This document shows, in pieces, positions 1 to 11,100 of a stretch of DNA of 64,000 bases. The notes under the pieces were generated by a model. The model searched no databases. It worked only from the letters and a program-made list of their open reading frames with translations, and had not been told where the DNA came from. A program made the position numbers and the translations under genes. The DNA comes from a virus. Within the stretch, counting starts at the first letter, position 1. Every line of letters starts with the position of its first letter. The stretch is taken from positions 62,001 to 126,000 of IMG/VR virus record IMGVR_UViG_3300010354_000045; one strand, written 5' to 3'.

Positions 1-2
1 AT

Positions 3-1181
3 TGGATAGGTTGTGTTCAAGATGAATTTATGAATTTTATGGTCCCGGGACTAGCAGCAACTAGTCAAGTAGTTGATGAAACTGACAGAATGCCTACCGG
101 AGAATACAATAGAAAAGCTACAGAAGGTCAAACAGTAATTGTTTCAGATCCTGAAAAATTAAAAAAACCTCGACATCCGTTAGCAGATGCGTTAGAAGCA
201 CAAGGTTTACTTAAAGACGACATTAGAGGAATAACAACATCAAGTGCTAGGAGAGAAACTCCCAGTATGGTGTTTGGTATTAGCACTCCCGGACCTTTAG
301 ATAAACGTCCAGGCGCTCAAACAGGAACAAAGGGAAAAGTAGACAATTTAATTGTTAATGCACCAGTTAGTCGGTTAGGCGGAACAACTTTTGTAATGGA
401 TGACGGTGACGACAAATATATTCGTAAGACATCGGCTAGTGACGGCCCTCCAGAGTACGAAGCAGTTGAGCAATTAGGTGAAGGAGAAACTCCAACGGGC
501 GACGAAACTATTCCTCATAACGAGCTGTTTAGAATAAGGACAAGAACTGGCCATCAAATTTTGTTACATAATAGTGAAGATTTAATTTATATTGGTAATG
601 CTCGCGGTACTACTTGGATTGAATTAACTAGCGACGGAAAGATTGATATCTACGCAGAAGACAGTATTAGTTTACATACAAAACAAGATTTAAATTTTTA
701 TGCAGATAGAGATATTAACATTGAAGCAGGTAGAAATTTTAATTTAAAAGTTGCCGAACGCCATCAGACTGAAGTTGGCGCAGATAAAATTTTAATTGTT
801 GATAATGATAATTTTATTAGAGTAACAGGAGTTAATAATACTACAGCAGGCGGGTTATTTCAGGTAAAAGCTGCCGGAACAAATATAGACGGTGGTGAAA
901 TACACCTAAATTCTAATAACTTTGCCGGAAATAATTCAGAAGATGTTCCGCCTTTAACAACTTTTGCGAACCCAACAGAAAATTCTGAAACAACTATAGA
1001 AAGTATTATGTTACGTATACCTAGCCATGAACCATGGCCACATCATGAAAATTTAAATCCTATAGATTTTAAACCAGCAATGACTGATAGGGAAATAGGA
1101 TCATCAATTTCTATACCAGATTCGTGGAAAGAGTATACAACAACAACTGACACATTTCAAAAAATTAAAGGAGCGGGATAA
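3..1181 (+). CDS. 5: Baseplate central spike / hub protein, gp5-like (5' end outside window)
   Basis: The reading frame is open to the first base of the window, so the gene is cut and the ATG at 30 is probably internal. The residues before it (WIGCVQDE) and just after (NFMVPG) look like the end of the gp5/VgrG OB-fold. The C-terminal half holds the repeated pattern of the trimeric beta-helix spike (alternating polar stretches such as NFYADRDINIEA and NFNLKVAE), followed by a 100-residue tail. In T4, gp5 forms the cell-puncturing spike on the baseplate hub. Whether a lysozyme domain is present cannot be seen, because it would lie upstream or be absent. The stop overlaps the next start (TAATG), so translation is probably coupled to gp25. 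Confidence 0.8.
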   Translation, partial: WIGCVQDEFMNFMVPGLAATSQVVDETDRMPTGEYNRKATEGQTVIVSDPEKLKKPRHPLADALEAQGLLKDDIRGITTSSARRETPSMVFGISTPGPLDKRPGAQTGTKGKVDNLIVNAPVSRLGGTTFVMDDGDDKYIRKTSASDGPPEYEAVEQLGEGETPTGDETIPHNELFRIRTRTGHQILLHNSEDLIYIGNARGTTWIELTSDGKIDIYAEDSISLHTKQDLNFYADRDINIEAGRNFNLKVAERHQTEVGADKILIVDNDNFIRVTGVNNTTAGGLFQVKAAGTNIDGGEIHLNSNNFAGNNSEDVPPLTTFANPTENSETTIESIMLRIPSHEPWPHHENLNPIDFKPAMTDREIGSSISIPDSWKEYTTTTDTFQKIKGAG

Positions 1182-1627
1182 TGAGTTCTAGTGCTAATCT
1201 ATACAATAAAATTACTTTACCGGCTGCTCCTAATAATCTTAAAGAAATTTCTCCTAAGATGTACAAAGGGTTTAGTTCTGTATCTGTAGATACAGAAAAT
1301 TTTAAGCTATATGATTTAGATTTAATCAAACAAGATTTGATTAATCATTTTTATGTACGTCAGGGCGAGAGATTAATGCAGCCAGAATTTGGAACAATCA
1401 TATGGGATCTATTATTTGAGCCCCTTACTGAACAGGTTAAAGATCTTATTTTACAAAATGTTAACAACATCATTAATTATGATCCTAGAATAAAAGCAGA
1501 AAGAGTTATAGTTACAAGTTACGAAAGCGGCATACAAATTGAATGTTATCTAACGTATAGGCCGTATAATCTTAGTGAAGTGTTAAAGCTACGGTTTGAT
1601 CAAGCAAACGGATTGCTTGCACAATAA
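1181..1627 (+). CDS. 25: Baseplate wedge subunit gp25 (GPW/gp25 family)
   Basis: This 148-residue protein carries the family hallmark: a conserved DLDLIKQDLINHF segment, a QGERLMQPEFGTIIWDLLFEP core and a NYDPRI motif near residue 107. The T4 gp25 and phage P2 gpW family are wedge proteins that form the inner baseplate ring next to gp6 and gp53 and resemble type VI secretion TssE. The length is close to T4 gp25 (132 aa). The start overlaps the stop of the spike gene by one base, and gp6 follows after a 47-base gap that carries a late-promoter-like motif. The family call is secure. The role is inferred from family knowledge and synteny. Confidence 0.88.
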   Translation: MSSSANLYNKITLPAAPNNLKEISPKMYKGFSSVSVDTENFKLYDLDLIKQDLINHFYVRQGERLMQPEFGTIIWDLLFEPLTEQVKDLILQNVNNIINYDPRIKAERVIVTSYESGIQIECYLTYRPYNLSEVLKLRFDQANGLLAQ

Positions 1628-1648
1628 ACTACCCAGAAAATTTTATTC

Positions 1649-1656
1649 AATAAATA
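1649..1656 (+). promoter_or_regulatory. T4-late-like promoter element upstream of gp6
   Basis: AATAAATA followed by TAAG lies 19 bases before the gp6 ATG, in one of the few gaps of the structural module. It resembles the T4 late -10 box (TATAAATA), recognised in T4 by the gp55 sigma factor with the gp45 clamp. Similar boxes at 22559, 28695 and 30277 also precede structural genes. No -35 box is visible, as expected for this class. In an AT-rich genome such octamers also arise by chance. Confidence 0.5.
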
Positions 1657-1674
1657 TAAGATATAGGATAAATT

Positions 1675-4600
1675 ATGAGTTCAATCGATAGACAAAATAG
1701 ACTTTTAGTCGCAGAAGATTGGAAAAAAGTATACCAATCATTCCGTAATGCTGACTTTCAAAGCTATGACTTTGAAAATTTGCGTCGTACGATGATCGAT
1801 TATATTCGTCAAAATTATCCAGAAGATTTTAATGATTACATTGAATCTAGTGAGTATCTTGCACTCATTGATCTAATAGCGTTTTTAGGCCAAAGCATAG
1901 CATTCCGTGTTGATTTAAACGCTAGGGAAAACTTTTTAGAACTAGCAGAACGTAGAGAAAGTGTGTTGCGTTTAGCTAGATTAATCAGTTACAATGCAAA
2001 AAGAAATATTGCAGCTAAAGGTTTATTAAAGTTTACTGCTGTTTCAACAACTCAAAATGTAATAGATTCAAACGGTCGCAACCTATCCGGGCAGGTAGTG
2101 TCATGGAACGATCCTAGTAATGTTAATTGGTATGACCAATTTATAAAAATAATAAATGCAGCTATGGATCCAAATCAACAATTTGGAAATCCTAGCGATA
2201 AATCCACCATTTACGGAATACCTTCAGAGCAGTATAGATTTAACTCATCTAATAACAATATTCCTGTGTTTGGATTTACAAAATCAATTGCAGGTCGTTC
2301 AATGAATTTTGAAATTACCAGCACAAGTTTTAAAGGTCAAAATTACATTTACGAAGAATCTCCTAAGATAGGTAATCCTATGGCCTGTGTTTATAGAAAC
2401 GACGGCCGCGGTCCCTCAAGCGCCGGAACTGGTTTTTTTGTTAATTTTACACAAGGTACATTAAATCAGGGAACTTTTACTATTAGCCAGCCTAGCAGTA
2501 ATGAATCAGTAGACATCGATAGTCAAGGCATTAATAATACAGATGTTTGGTTATACAGATTAGATAAAGACGGTAACGAGTCAGAAGAATGGACTAAAGT
2601 TCCTAGTTTTGAAGGCAATAACATTATATACAATAGTTTAAATAAAAATATAAGAAATATTTTTAATGTTGTTACTAGAGTAAACGATGCTATCAGTCTA
2701 TCCTTTAGCGACGGAACTTTTGGTAATTTGCCACTAGGCACTTTTAGAACATATTATAGAGTGTCAAATGGCCTAAGTTATACGATTAATACTCAAGATA
2801 TTAGAAATGTAGCTATATCTATTCCTTATGTTTCTGCACAGGGACAGCCTGAAACATTATCGATTACGCTTTCTTTAGCATCATCTATTTCTAATTCTGA
2901 ACCAGCTGAAACAAACGATAGTATTAAGAGTAACGCACCTCAGACATATTATACTCAGAATAGAATGATAACTGGTGAGGATTACAATATTAGTCCCTTA
3001 TCAAGTAGTCAACAAGTTTTAAAAGTTAAAGCAGTTAATAGAACTAGTTCTGGTATAAGTCGTTATTTTGATTTAATTGACCCAACAGGCAAGTATAGTT
3101 CTACAAATTTATTTGCTGATGACGGTGTCATTTATAAAGAAGTTTATACTGCTACTAATAGATTTTCTTATGTAAGTAAGACTGATATTGAGGGTGTAAT
3201 TTATAACGATGTTTATTCTATATTAAAAAAACAAGAGTTGAAAAATTTTTATTATTCAAATTACATTAGTTATGTTAGTGCAAGTTTAGATACTTATTGG
3301 TTTAATGTTACAACAGATAGTCTATCGTCATCGGGTTATATAGGATCATTAACTGATTCAACAGTCTATAAAGTTGGCGGATTTACCACAACTGAATTAA
3401 AATATTTAACAGTGGGGTCGTTAATAAAATTCTCTGCACCAACAGGTTATTATTTTGACACACTTAATTTAAATAAGCTTGTTTTTGGATCTAGTGCAAA
3501 TATACTCGGAGCAGTGACAAGTTTGTGGGCATCTGTAGTTTCTGTTGAAACCGACGGTACTGCTAACGGTACAGGCAAACTAAGCTCAGGTACAGGCCCA
3601 ATTGTTTTAAATATACCTTTGCCAGGCGGGTCTTCAGCAGCACCTAAAATAGAACAAATTATTCCAAGGTGGAGAACTATTATTGATAATAGTGTTATTA
3701 CTGCAATGATAGATCTAATATTTGCTAATAAACCATTTGGTCTTAGATATGATGCTAAAAATCAAAAATGGTCTATTATCTTTGAATCAAACTTAGATGC
3801 ATATTCTAATTTTAGTTTAGGTAAAGAAGGCGACTCAACTAACCAACAACAAGATTCTAGTTGGTTGTTGTTGTTTACAACTGATAACGAATTCTACACA
3901 GTAACTAGCAGAGAGCAACGATATGTGTTTGAAAGTGACAAGCAAATAAAATTTTATTTTGACAGTGCAAATAAAATTTATGACAGCAGATCAAATCAAG
4001 TAGTAAAAGACTCGATTAATATATTAGGCATTAATACATTAAATCAATCTACACAGAGTTTTACTACAGATTTTAAATGGGAAATTATTAATTCATTTAT
4101 TGGGTTAGATGGATATGTAGATAATAAAAAAATAGTCGTGTCGTTTGCTGATTCTGACAATAATAGCGTAGTTGATGATCCTGAATTGTTTAATAAAATC
4201 GTCGATCCAACTAATAATGCTGTTTTGTTAAAAAACAAATATATTGTTTTAGAAAAATATTTAATTTCATTAGGACAAGAAGATTACAAATATTTTGATA
4301 ACAGTTCTAATCATATCTTAATTAAAGAAAATCAAGCTGCGGTAATAGGTACAGAAAAAATAACTGGAACATATTTTTATTTTATAGATACAAATACTGT
4401 TGTTAGATACGATGCTACAAAAATAAATCCGTATGTTCCTACTTTAGATTATAAAGTTTATCAGGGTAGGGATAAGTTAAAATTTCAGTATATTCATAAT
4501 TCAGATTATGAATCAAGAATTGATCCTAGTATCAGTAACATAATTGATATTTTTGTCTTATCAAAAGGATATGATACACAGTTTAGACAGTGGTTATCGG

Positions 4601-5163
4601 GAAGTCTTACAACAAAACCTCTTCCGCCTAGCACAGATGAACTGTATAACATATTATCTCCAAATTTAAATTTAATAAAATCAGTCAGTGATGAAATAGT
4701 ATATCATCCTGCAAATTATTCTGTTTTATTTGGTAGTCAAGCAGACAGTAACTTACAAGCTACTTTTAAAGTAACAAAAGCAATAGGTCAAGTTATTTCA
4801 GATAATGATATCAAGTCTAAAGTAATTACGGCAATTAATGAATTTTTTGCTTTAGAAAATTGGGATTTTGGTGACACTTTTTATTTTAGTGAACTATCTG
4901 CTTATGTTATGAAAGAGCTATCCCCAAGTATTTCAAATTTTGTTATAGTTCCAAAACAAACAGGTTTAAATTTCGGTAGTCTATTTGAAATAAAAAGTGC
5001 AAGTGATCAATTATTTGTTAACGGAGCAACAGTAGATGACATTGAAATTATATCGGGCATCACATCCAGTAACATCAAATCTGTAAGTAACACAACAATA
5101 ATGTCAAATTCAGAAAGCCAGCAAACAGTAACAAGTTCAACTTATGGAGTAACAAATGGCTGA
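1675..5163 (+). CDS. 6: Baseplate wedge subunit gp6, enlarged
   Basis: The first ~140 residues match the gp6 family: a short helical start (LLVAEDWKKVYQSF), then YPEDFNDYIESSEYLALIDL, and a long helix rich in Arg/Glu (ARENFLELAERRESVLRLARL). Gp6 dimers build the ring that ties the wedges together and triggers sheath contraction. The protein is 1,162 aa, well above T4 gp6 (660 aa). The extra mass lies in the middle (about residues 400-900), which reads as beta-rich, Ser/Thr/Asn-rich decoration, whereas the C-terminal 150 residues (NEFFALENWDFGDTFYFSEL) look gp6-like again. The stop overlaps the start of the giant structural gene by 8 bases. The family call is firm; the function of the insertion is unknown. 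Confidence 0.85.
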   Translation: MSSIDRQNRLLVAEDWKKVYQSFRNADFQSYDFENLRRTMIDYIRQNYPEDFNDYIESSEYLALIDLIAFLGQSIAFRVDLNARENFLELAERRESVLRLARLISYNAKRNIAAKGLLKFTAVSTTQNVIDSNGRNLSGQVVSWNDPSNVNWYDQFIKIINAAMDPNQQFGNPSDKSTIYGIPSEQYRFNSSNNNIPVFGFTKSIAGRSMNFEITSTSFKGQNYIYEESPKIGNPMACVYRNDGRGPSSAGTGFFVNFTQGTLNQGTFTISQPSSNESVDIDSQGINNTDVWLYRLDKDGNESEEWTKVPSFEGNNIIYNSLNKNIRNIFNVVTRVNDAISLSFSDGTFGNLPLGTFRTYYRVSNGLSYTINTQDIRNVAISIPYVSAQGQPETLSITLSLASSISNSEPAETNDSIKSNAPQTYYTQNRMITGEDYNISPLSSSQQVLKVKAVNRTSSGISRYFDLIDPTGKYSSTNLFADDGVIYKEVYTATNRFSYVSKTDIEGVIYNDVYSILKKQELKNFYYSNYISYVSASLDTYWFNVTTDSLSSSGYIGSLTDSTVYKVGGFTTTELKYLTVGSLIKFSAPTGYYFDTLNLNKLVFGSSANILGAVTSLWASVVSVETDGTANGTGKLSSGTGPIVLNIPLPGGSSAAPKIEQIIPRWRTIIDNSVITAMIDLIFANKPFGLRYDAKNQKWSIIFESNLDAYSNFSLGKEGDSTNQQQDSSWLLLFTTDNEFYTVTSREQRYVFESDKQIKFYFDSANKIYDSRSNQVVKDSINILGINTLNQSTQSFTTDFKWEIINSFIGLDGYVDNKKIVVSFADSDNNSVVDDPELFNKIVDPTNNAVLLKNKYIVLEKYLISLGQEDYKYFDNSSNHILIKENQAAVIGTEKITGTYFYFIDTNTVVRYDATKINPYVPTLDYKVYQGRDKLKFQYIHNSDYESRIDPSISNIIDIFVLSKGYDTQFRQWLSGSLTTKPLPPSTDELYNILSPNLNLIKSVSDEIVYHPANYSVLFGSQADSNLQATFKVTKAIGQVISDNDIKSKVITAINEFFALENWDFGDTFYFSELSAYVMKELSPSISNFVIVPKQTGLNFGSLFEIKSASDQLFVNGATVDDIEIISGITSSNIKSVSNTTIMSNSESQQTVTSSTYGVTNG

Positions 5164-8100
5164 TAATGTCAATCCATATGAAGGTAAAGTATCAAGTTCA
5201 AATTTCTTACCAAGATTTTATAAAACTGATTCTAATAAAAAGTTTTTAAATGCAACCCTTGACCAATTAATACAACCAGGGCAAGTAAAAAAAATTAATG
5301 GATTTGTCGGTAGACAAAATTCAAAATCAACAGTTAAGTCAGACATTTTCTTAAATGCTCCAACCTCCACTAGACAAAATTATCAATTTGAGCCAGGTGC
5401 AGTCATTAAAGACGATCTAGGCAATACAACATTTTTTAAAGATTACCAAGACTATATTAATCAGTTGTCAGTGTTTGGTGCTAATGTTACTAATCATTCT
5501 AGATTAAATAGCCAAGAATTTTATAGCTGGGATCCACATATTGACTGGGATAAGTTTATTAATTTTCAAAATTATTATTGGCTACCTTACGGACCTGATA
5601 CAATTAAAATTTATGGCAAAGAACAAGAAGTTGCTAGTACATATTCAGTTTACGTAGAATCTCAAGGCGATGCCAATGCTTATATATTTCTTCCAGACGG
5701 TGTGACTAGAAATCCGACAATAAAATTATACAGAGGAAAGACATATACGTTTAGCATTAATAGCCCTGGAAATCCTTTTAGTTTTAAGACTGTAAGAACA
5801 CCGGGAAATCTTGATAGATATGTGACTTCAGGTCTTACAGGCGTTGCAGTTGAATCCGGATTAATTACTTTTAATATTCCAGTTAATTGTCCTGATATTT
5901 TATATTATGTCAGTGAAAATGATGTAGACTTAGGTGGCACAGTACATATTTTATCTGAAAATGAAAATACATATATTGATGTTAACAAAGAAGTACTTGG
6001 CAAAAAAACATACACATTAAAAGACGGAACAAAACTCAGTAACGGTATGAAAGTATCGTTTGGCGGCAACGTATTTCCTGTCAATTATGCCAGTGGTGAA
6101 TATTACGTAGAGGGTGTCGGGGCTGCAATTAAATTAGTTAACGATCAACTTTTAAATTTTGTTAGTTCGTATACGATTACTAAATCAATACCTTTTGAAT
6201 CTGAGCCATATGGCCAAGGTGCGTTTAGTGATACAACTGCTTATGCTGGAGTTCTCGACTATATTGTAATTAATAGAGCTAGTAAAGATCGAAATCCTTG
6301 GTCTAGGCATAACAGATGGGTTCATAAAAACGTAATAGATGCTAGCGCAAAGTTCAATGGAAAAGTTGCTGACATTGATCAATCTTTTAGAGCAGTAAGA
6401 CCTATTATTGAGTTTGAAGCAGATCTTAGACTGTACAATTTTGGTACAGTATCAGCAGGTGAAGTAGATTTGATAGATACTTACACTAAAGATGTTTTTT
6501 CAACAATAGAAGGCACTGCTGGATATAATATAGACGGTGTATCATTAGCGGCTGGACAAAGAATATTGTTTGTAGCCGATACTGACTCTTTCGTAAAAAA
6601 TAAAATTTTTAGAGTCGAGTTCATTGATGTTCAACATTTGTCTAATGGTAGTAGACAAATACATTTAGTATTAGAAGCTGAACCAGAAGTAGATCAGACT
6701 GTTCTAGTTAAACAAGGCACTATTAATCAAAATAAAACATTTTGGTATAATGGCACAGACTGGAAAGAAGGACAACAAAAACTTGCTCCTAATCAGCCAC
6801 CGTTATTTGATGTAGTTGATCAAGATGGTATTAGTTTTGGCAATGCAGAAACATATAATGGAACTAGTTTTACAGGAACAAAATTATTTTCCTATAAAGT
6901 AGGAGCTAGTGGAATAACAGATTCTAAATTAGGATTTAAATTATCTTATAAAAATATTTCTAACTTTGGTGATATAGTTTTTAGTTTTAATTTATTGTCG
7001 GATACTTTTCAATATAAAGAATCAGTTGATGTGTTTACAAAAAGTATTAGCACTGGGTATCTTTCAAAATTAAATGTAACTAACAATATAGTTTATGTTA
7101 ACGGCTGGCAAACTAGCGATGTATCAAGATCGCAAGCTGCCGTAAGAATATTTAAAAATTCGACATTAACAAACAATTTTGATATTGATATTTTTGATGA
7201 TATCAATGATTTAGATGACTTAATTGTAAAAGTCTACATTAACGGCATCAGGCTCGATAGTTCTAAATGGTCTATAGTAAACGGTAATGTTTATAAAAAG
7301 ATAGTTTTAGATCATGATATAGGATCGAATGATGTATTGTCATTAAGGGCATTTGCTAAACAACCAATTAATAATAACGGGTATTATGAAATACCTATTA
7401 ATCTGCAAAATAATCCTTTAAACAGTCAACTTGAAGAATTTACTTTAGGAGAAGTAAGTGACCATGTAAATTCTATCGTAGAAAATCTTAACGATTTTAG
7501 TGGAGTATTCCCAGGAGAAAGTAACATAAGAGATCTTGGAAATATAACTTGTTTTGGCACAAAATTTATTCAGCACAGTGGACCTGCAGGGCTATCTCTT
7601 TATCATATTACATCTCAAGATAATAATGTTATTAGAGCAATAGAAAAATCTAGAGATGATTATAATACATTTAAAAGAAATTTTATTTCTATAGCAAATT
7701 CTTTAGGGTTGGACGCATCACCTGAATTACAAGTAAATGAAATATTACGAATTTTAAACAAAGATAAACCAAAAGAATCACCTTATTATTTTAGTGATAT
7801 GGTTCCGTATACTGGGTGTGTTAAAAAAATATTTACTATTGCAGATCCAAGAATTAAAACATATCCTTTGGTAACTGTATTTGATTTAACTTCTTTATCT
7901 AATAAATCGGTTATTGTTTACTTAAATGATAATCAACTGCTGTACGGAAAAGAATACGATTTTGATAACCAAGGATTTGTTGTTATTAAGGCCAACATGT
8001 CTGTTGATGACAAATTAACAGTTTGTGAATACGAAACAACTGACGGCTCTTTTGTGCCAGAAACTCCTACAAAATTAGGAATTTGGCCAAAGTATGAACC

Positions 8101-11100
8101 AAAGATTTATAAAGATACAACATTAGTAACACCGCGTTGGATGATACAAGGCCATGACGGAAGCCAGGTGCTAGCTTATGGGAATTATGATCAGGGTGGT
8201 CTACCTGATTTTAGAGATGCTTTAATTTTAGAATTAGAAAAACGTATTTTTAATAACATTAAAGTTAATTACGATTCTAAAATATTTGATATCTTTGATA
8301 TTATTCCAAGTTATAACAGACAGACAGAATATTCCTTAGAAGAATTTAATGAAATTCTAGCACCTAGTTTTTATAAATGGACAACGTTAATAGACAGAGA
8401 TTTTACTAAACCATTAACTTTTGATAGAAATAATCCACAGACTTTTAATTATAAAGGTCACGTCGCACCTGACGGCAGAGTAGTTCCAGGATACTGGAGA
8501 GGAATTTATAGGTGGATTTATGACACCGATCGCCCAAATCTTTGTCCATGGGAAATGCTAGGTTTTACATTAGAACCAAGTTGGTGGATTGATCAGTACG
8601 GGCCTGCTCCGTATACTAAAGACAATCTAATTATGTGGCAGGATATTTCAGAAGGTATTGTTAGAGAACCCGGTAAACCTGAGATACGACTTACAAAATT
8701 TGCCAAACCATTTTTAATGAAGCATATTCCGGCGGATGAAAATGGATTGTTGTTGAGTCCGATTATTTCAGGAGTTGCTCAGGGAATAATATCTCAATCT
8801 ACAGGAGGCGATTTTATATTTGGTGATGTTAGCCCTATCGAAGGAGCGTGGAGAAGAAGTAGTCATTATCCGTTTAGTGTTCTAATAACATCATTGCTAA
8901 TGTTTCCATCAAAAGTATTTGGAGCATTACTAGATAGATCTAGAGTAGTTAGGAATAAAACTAATCAGTTAGTTTATTCAGAAACTCAGTTAAGAATAAC
9001 ACCAAAGAGTGTAGTATTACCTAATATCTATTCTAGTGATAAGAGGTTGCAAACTTCGGGGATTATTAACTATATTATAAATTATATTATAAGTGATAAT
9101 TTAAAATCTTATAAATCATATAGATATGATTTAGATAATATTAATTTTAATTTAAGTTATCGACTTGCAGGTTTTAGTAGTAAAGAAAAATTTAATCTTT
9201 TATTAGATTCTAGATCTCCTGCATCATCTGGCAGCGTATTTGTACCAAAAGAAAACTATAATTTAATATTAAATAGCTCGAGTCCTATTAAAAAAATAAC
9301 ATATAGTGGTGTTATAATAACAAAATTATATGACGGATTCGAAGTTAAAGGATATAGTCGAACACAACCATATTTTAAATATTATGAGTGGACTGATCCA
9401 GGATTAGAAATTAATATTGGCGGAATTTCAGAAACTTTTTCAGTCTGGACTTCGAATCAAAGATATTATCCTGGAAAAGTAGTACAGTACAATAATAGAT
9501 ATTATCGTGTTGTAGTTGATCACACATCAACCGCGTCCTTTGAATCAGAAAAATTCCAAATATTATCACAACTTCCTATCATAGGCGGTAAAACATCTTA
9601 CATCAGAAAAGGATGGGATAGGACATCTACCATAACAGTGCCTTACGGAACTAAATTTAGAACTATTCAAGAAATTGTTGATTTCTTATTAGGATACGGT
9701 GAGTGGTTAAAAGATCAAGGATTTGTTTTTGATGAGTTTAATAATAATATATCTACAATAACAAATTGGGAAACCAGTGCTAAAGAATTTTTATTCTGGA
9801 CTACTCAGAACTGGTCAGTGGGGCAAGATAAATGGAAAGAATGGTTACCAAATGCAGCAACCCCATATGAGTCTATTGTAAGATATAATGGAGATTATTA
9901 TAGAGCAATTAGGCTATCGCCACCTAGTGAAACATTTATTCAAGATGATTTTGTAAAGTTAGATGGTCTAAGCACAATCGGTAGTAGCGTTATTAGTCTT
10001 AGTCCAGCCGCCGCAAAATTAATATTTGAAACAGAATATTCTGTTGTTGATGATATTAAAAATCAATTTAATGGATATGAAATTTTTAAAGTAGATGGCA
10101 CTCCTATTGAACCTAAATTTTTAAACTCTTACAGAGAAGATAATGCTGTTAGTTATTCTCCACAAGGTGATGACGGAATTTACGGTGCAACTTTTTATCT
10201 TGTACAAAAAGAACAAGTATTATTAGTTGATAATTCTACTATGTTTAATGATACTATCTATACTTTAGAAAGTGGTTATAAACAAGACAGAATAAAAGTT
10301 TCTGGTTATGTGAGCATAAACTGGGATGGATCGTTTAATGCCCCAGGATTTATCTTTGATCAAGGAAAAATCAGTAACTGGGAGTCATGGAAAGATTATG
10401 CGCTCGGCGACATAGTAAAGTATAAAGAGTTTTATTACAGTGCATTAAAATTCTTACCAGGATCAGAAACATTTGTTTCTTCGGATTGGGTAAAATTAGA
10501 ACAGACACCTGCACCCGCATTGTTACCAAACTGGAATTATAAAGCCAGCCAATTTGAAGATTTTTACAGTCTTGATAGCGACAATTTTGACTCAGGACAA
10601 CAAAAAGTAGCTCAACATTTAATAGGATATCAAAAACGTCAATATCTTGAAAACATCATTAAAGATGATGTAAGCGAATTTAAGTTCTATCAAGGAATGA
10701 TTATTGAAAAAGGGACTCAGAATGTTCTTAATAAACTTTTTGATGTTCTAAGTGCAGAGGGTGAAGAAAGTCTAAAATTTTATGAAGAATGGGCGTTGCG
10801 TGTTGGGCAGTACGGCGCCAGCGGCTCATTTGACAATATTGAGTTTGTGTTAAATGAGGACCTGTTTAAAAATAATCCTCAAGGATTTGAATTAGTAAAA
10901 CAGATTGATAAAAACAAAGTTGATTTTGTAATTAGACAAACACCTAACGATGTCTACTTAAAACCTTTAGGGTACAACTCTAATCCATGGCCAGAATTAA
11001 AAACTTATAATTCATTTTTAAGATCTGCAGGTCATGTAAGACAAGATGAAGTTTTAATGACAGTTAAATCTTTAAACGATTTGTTGTCTTCTGATATTAC

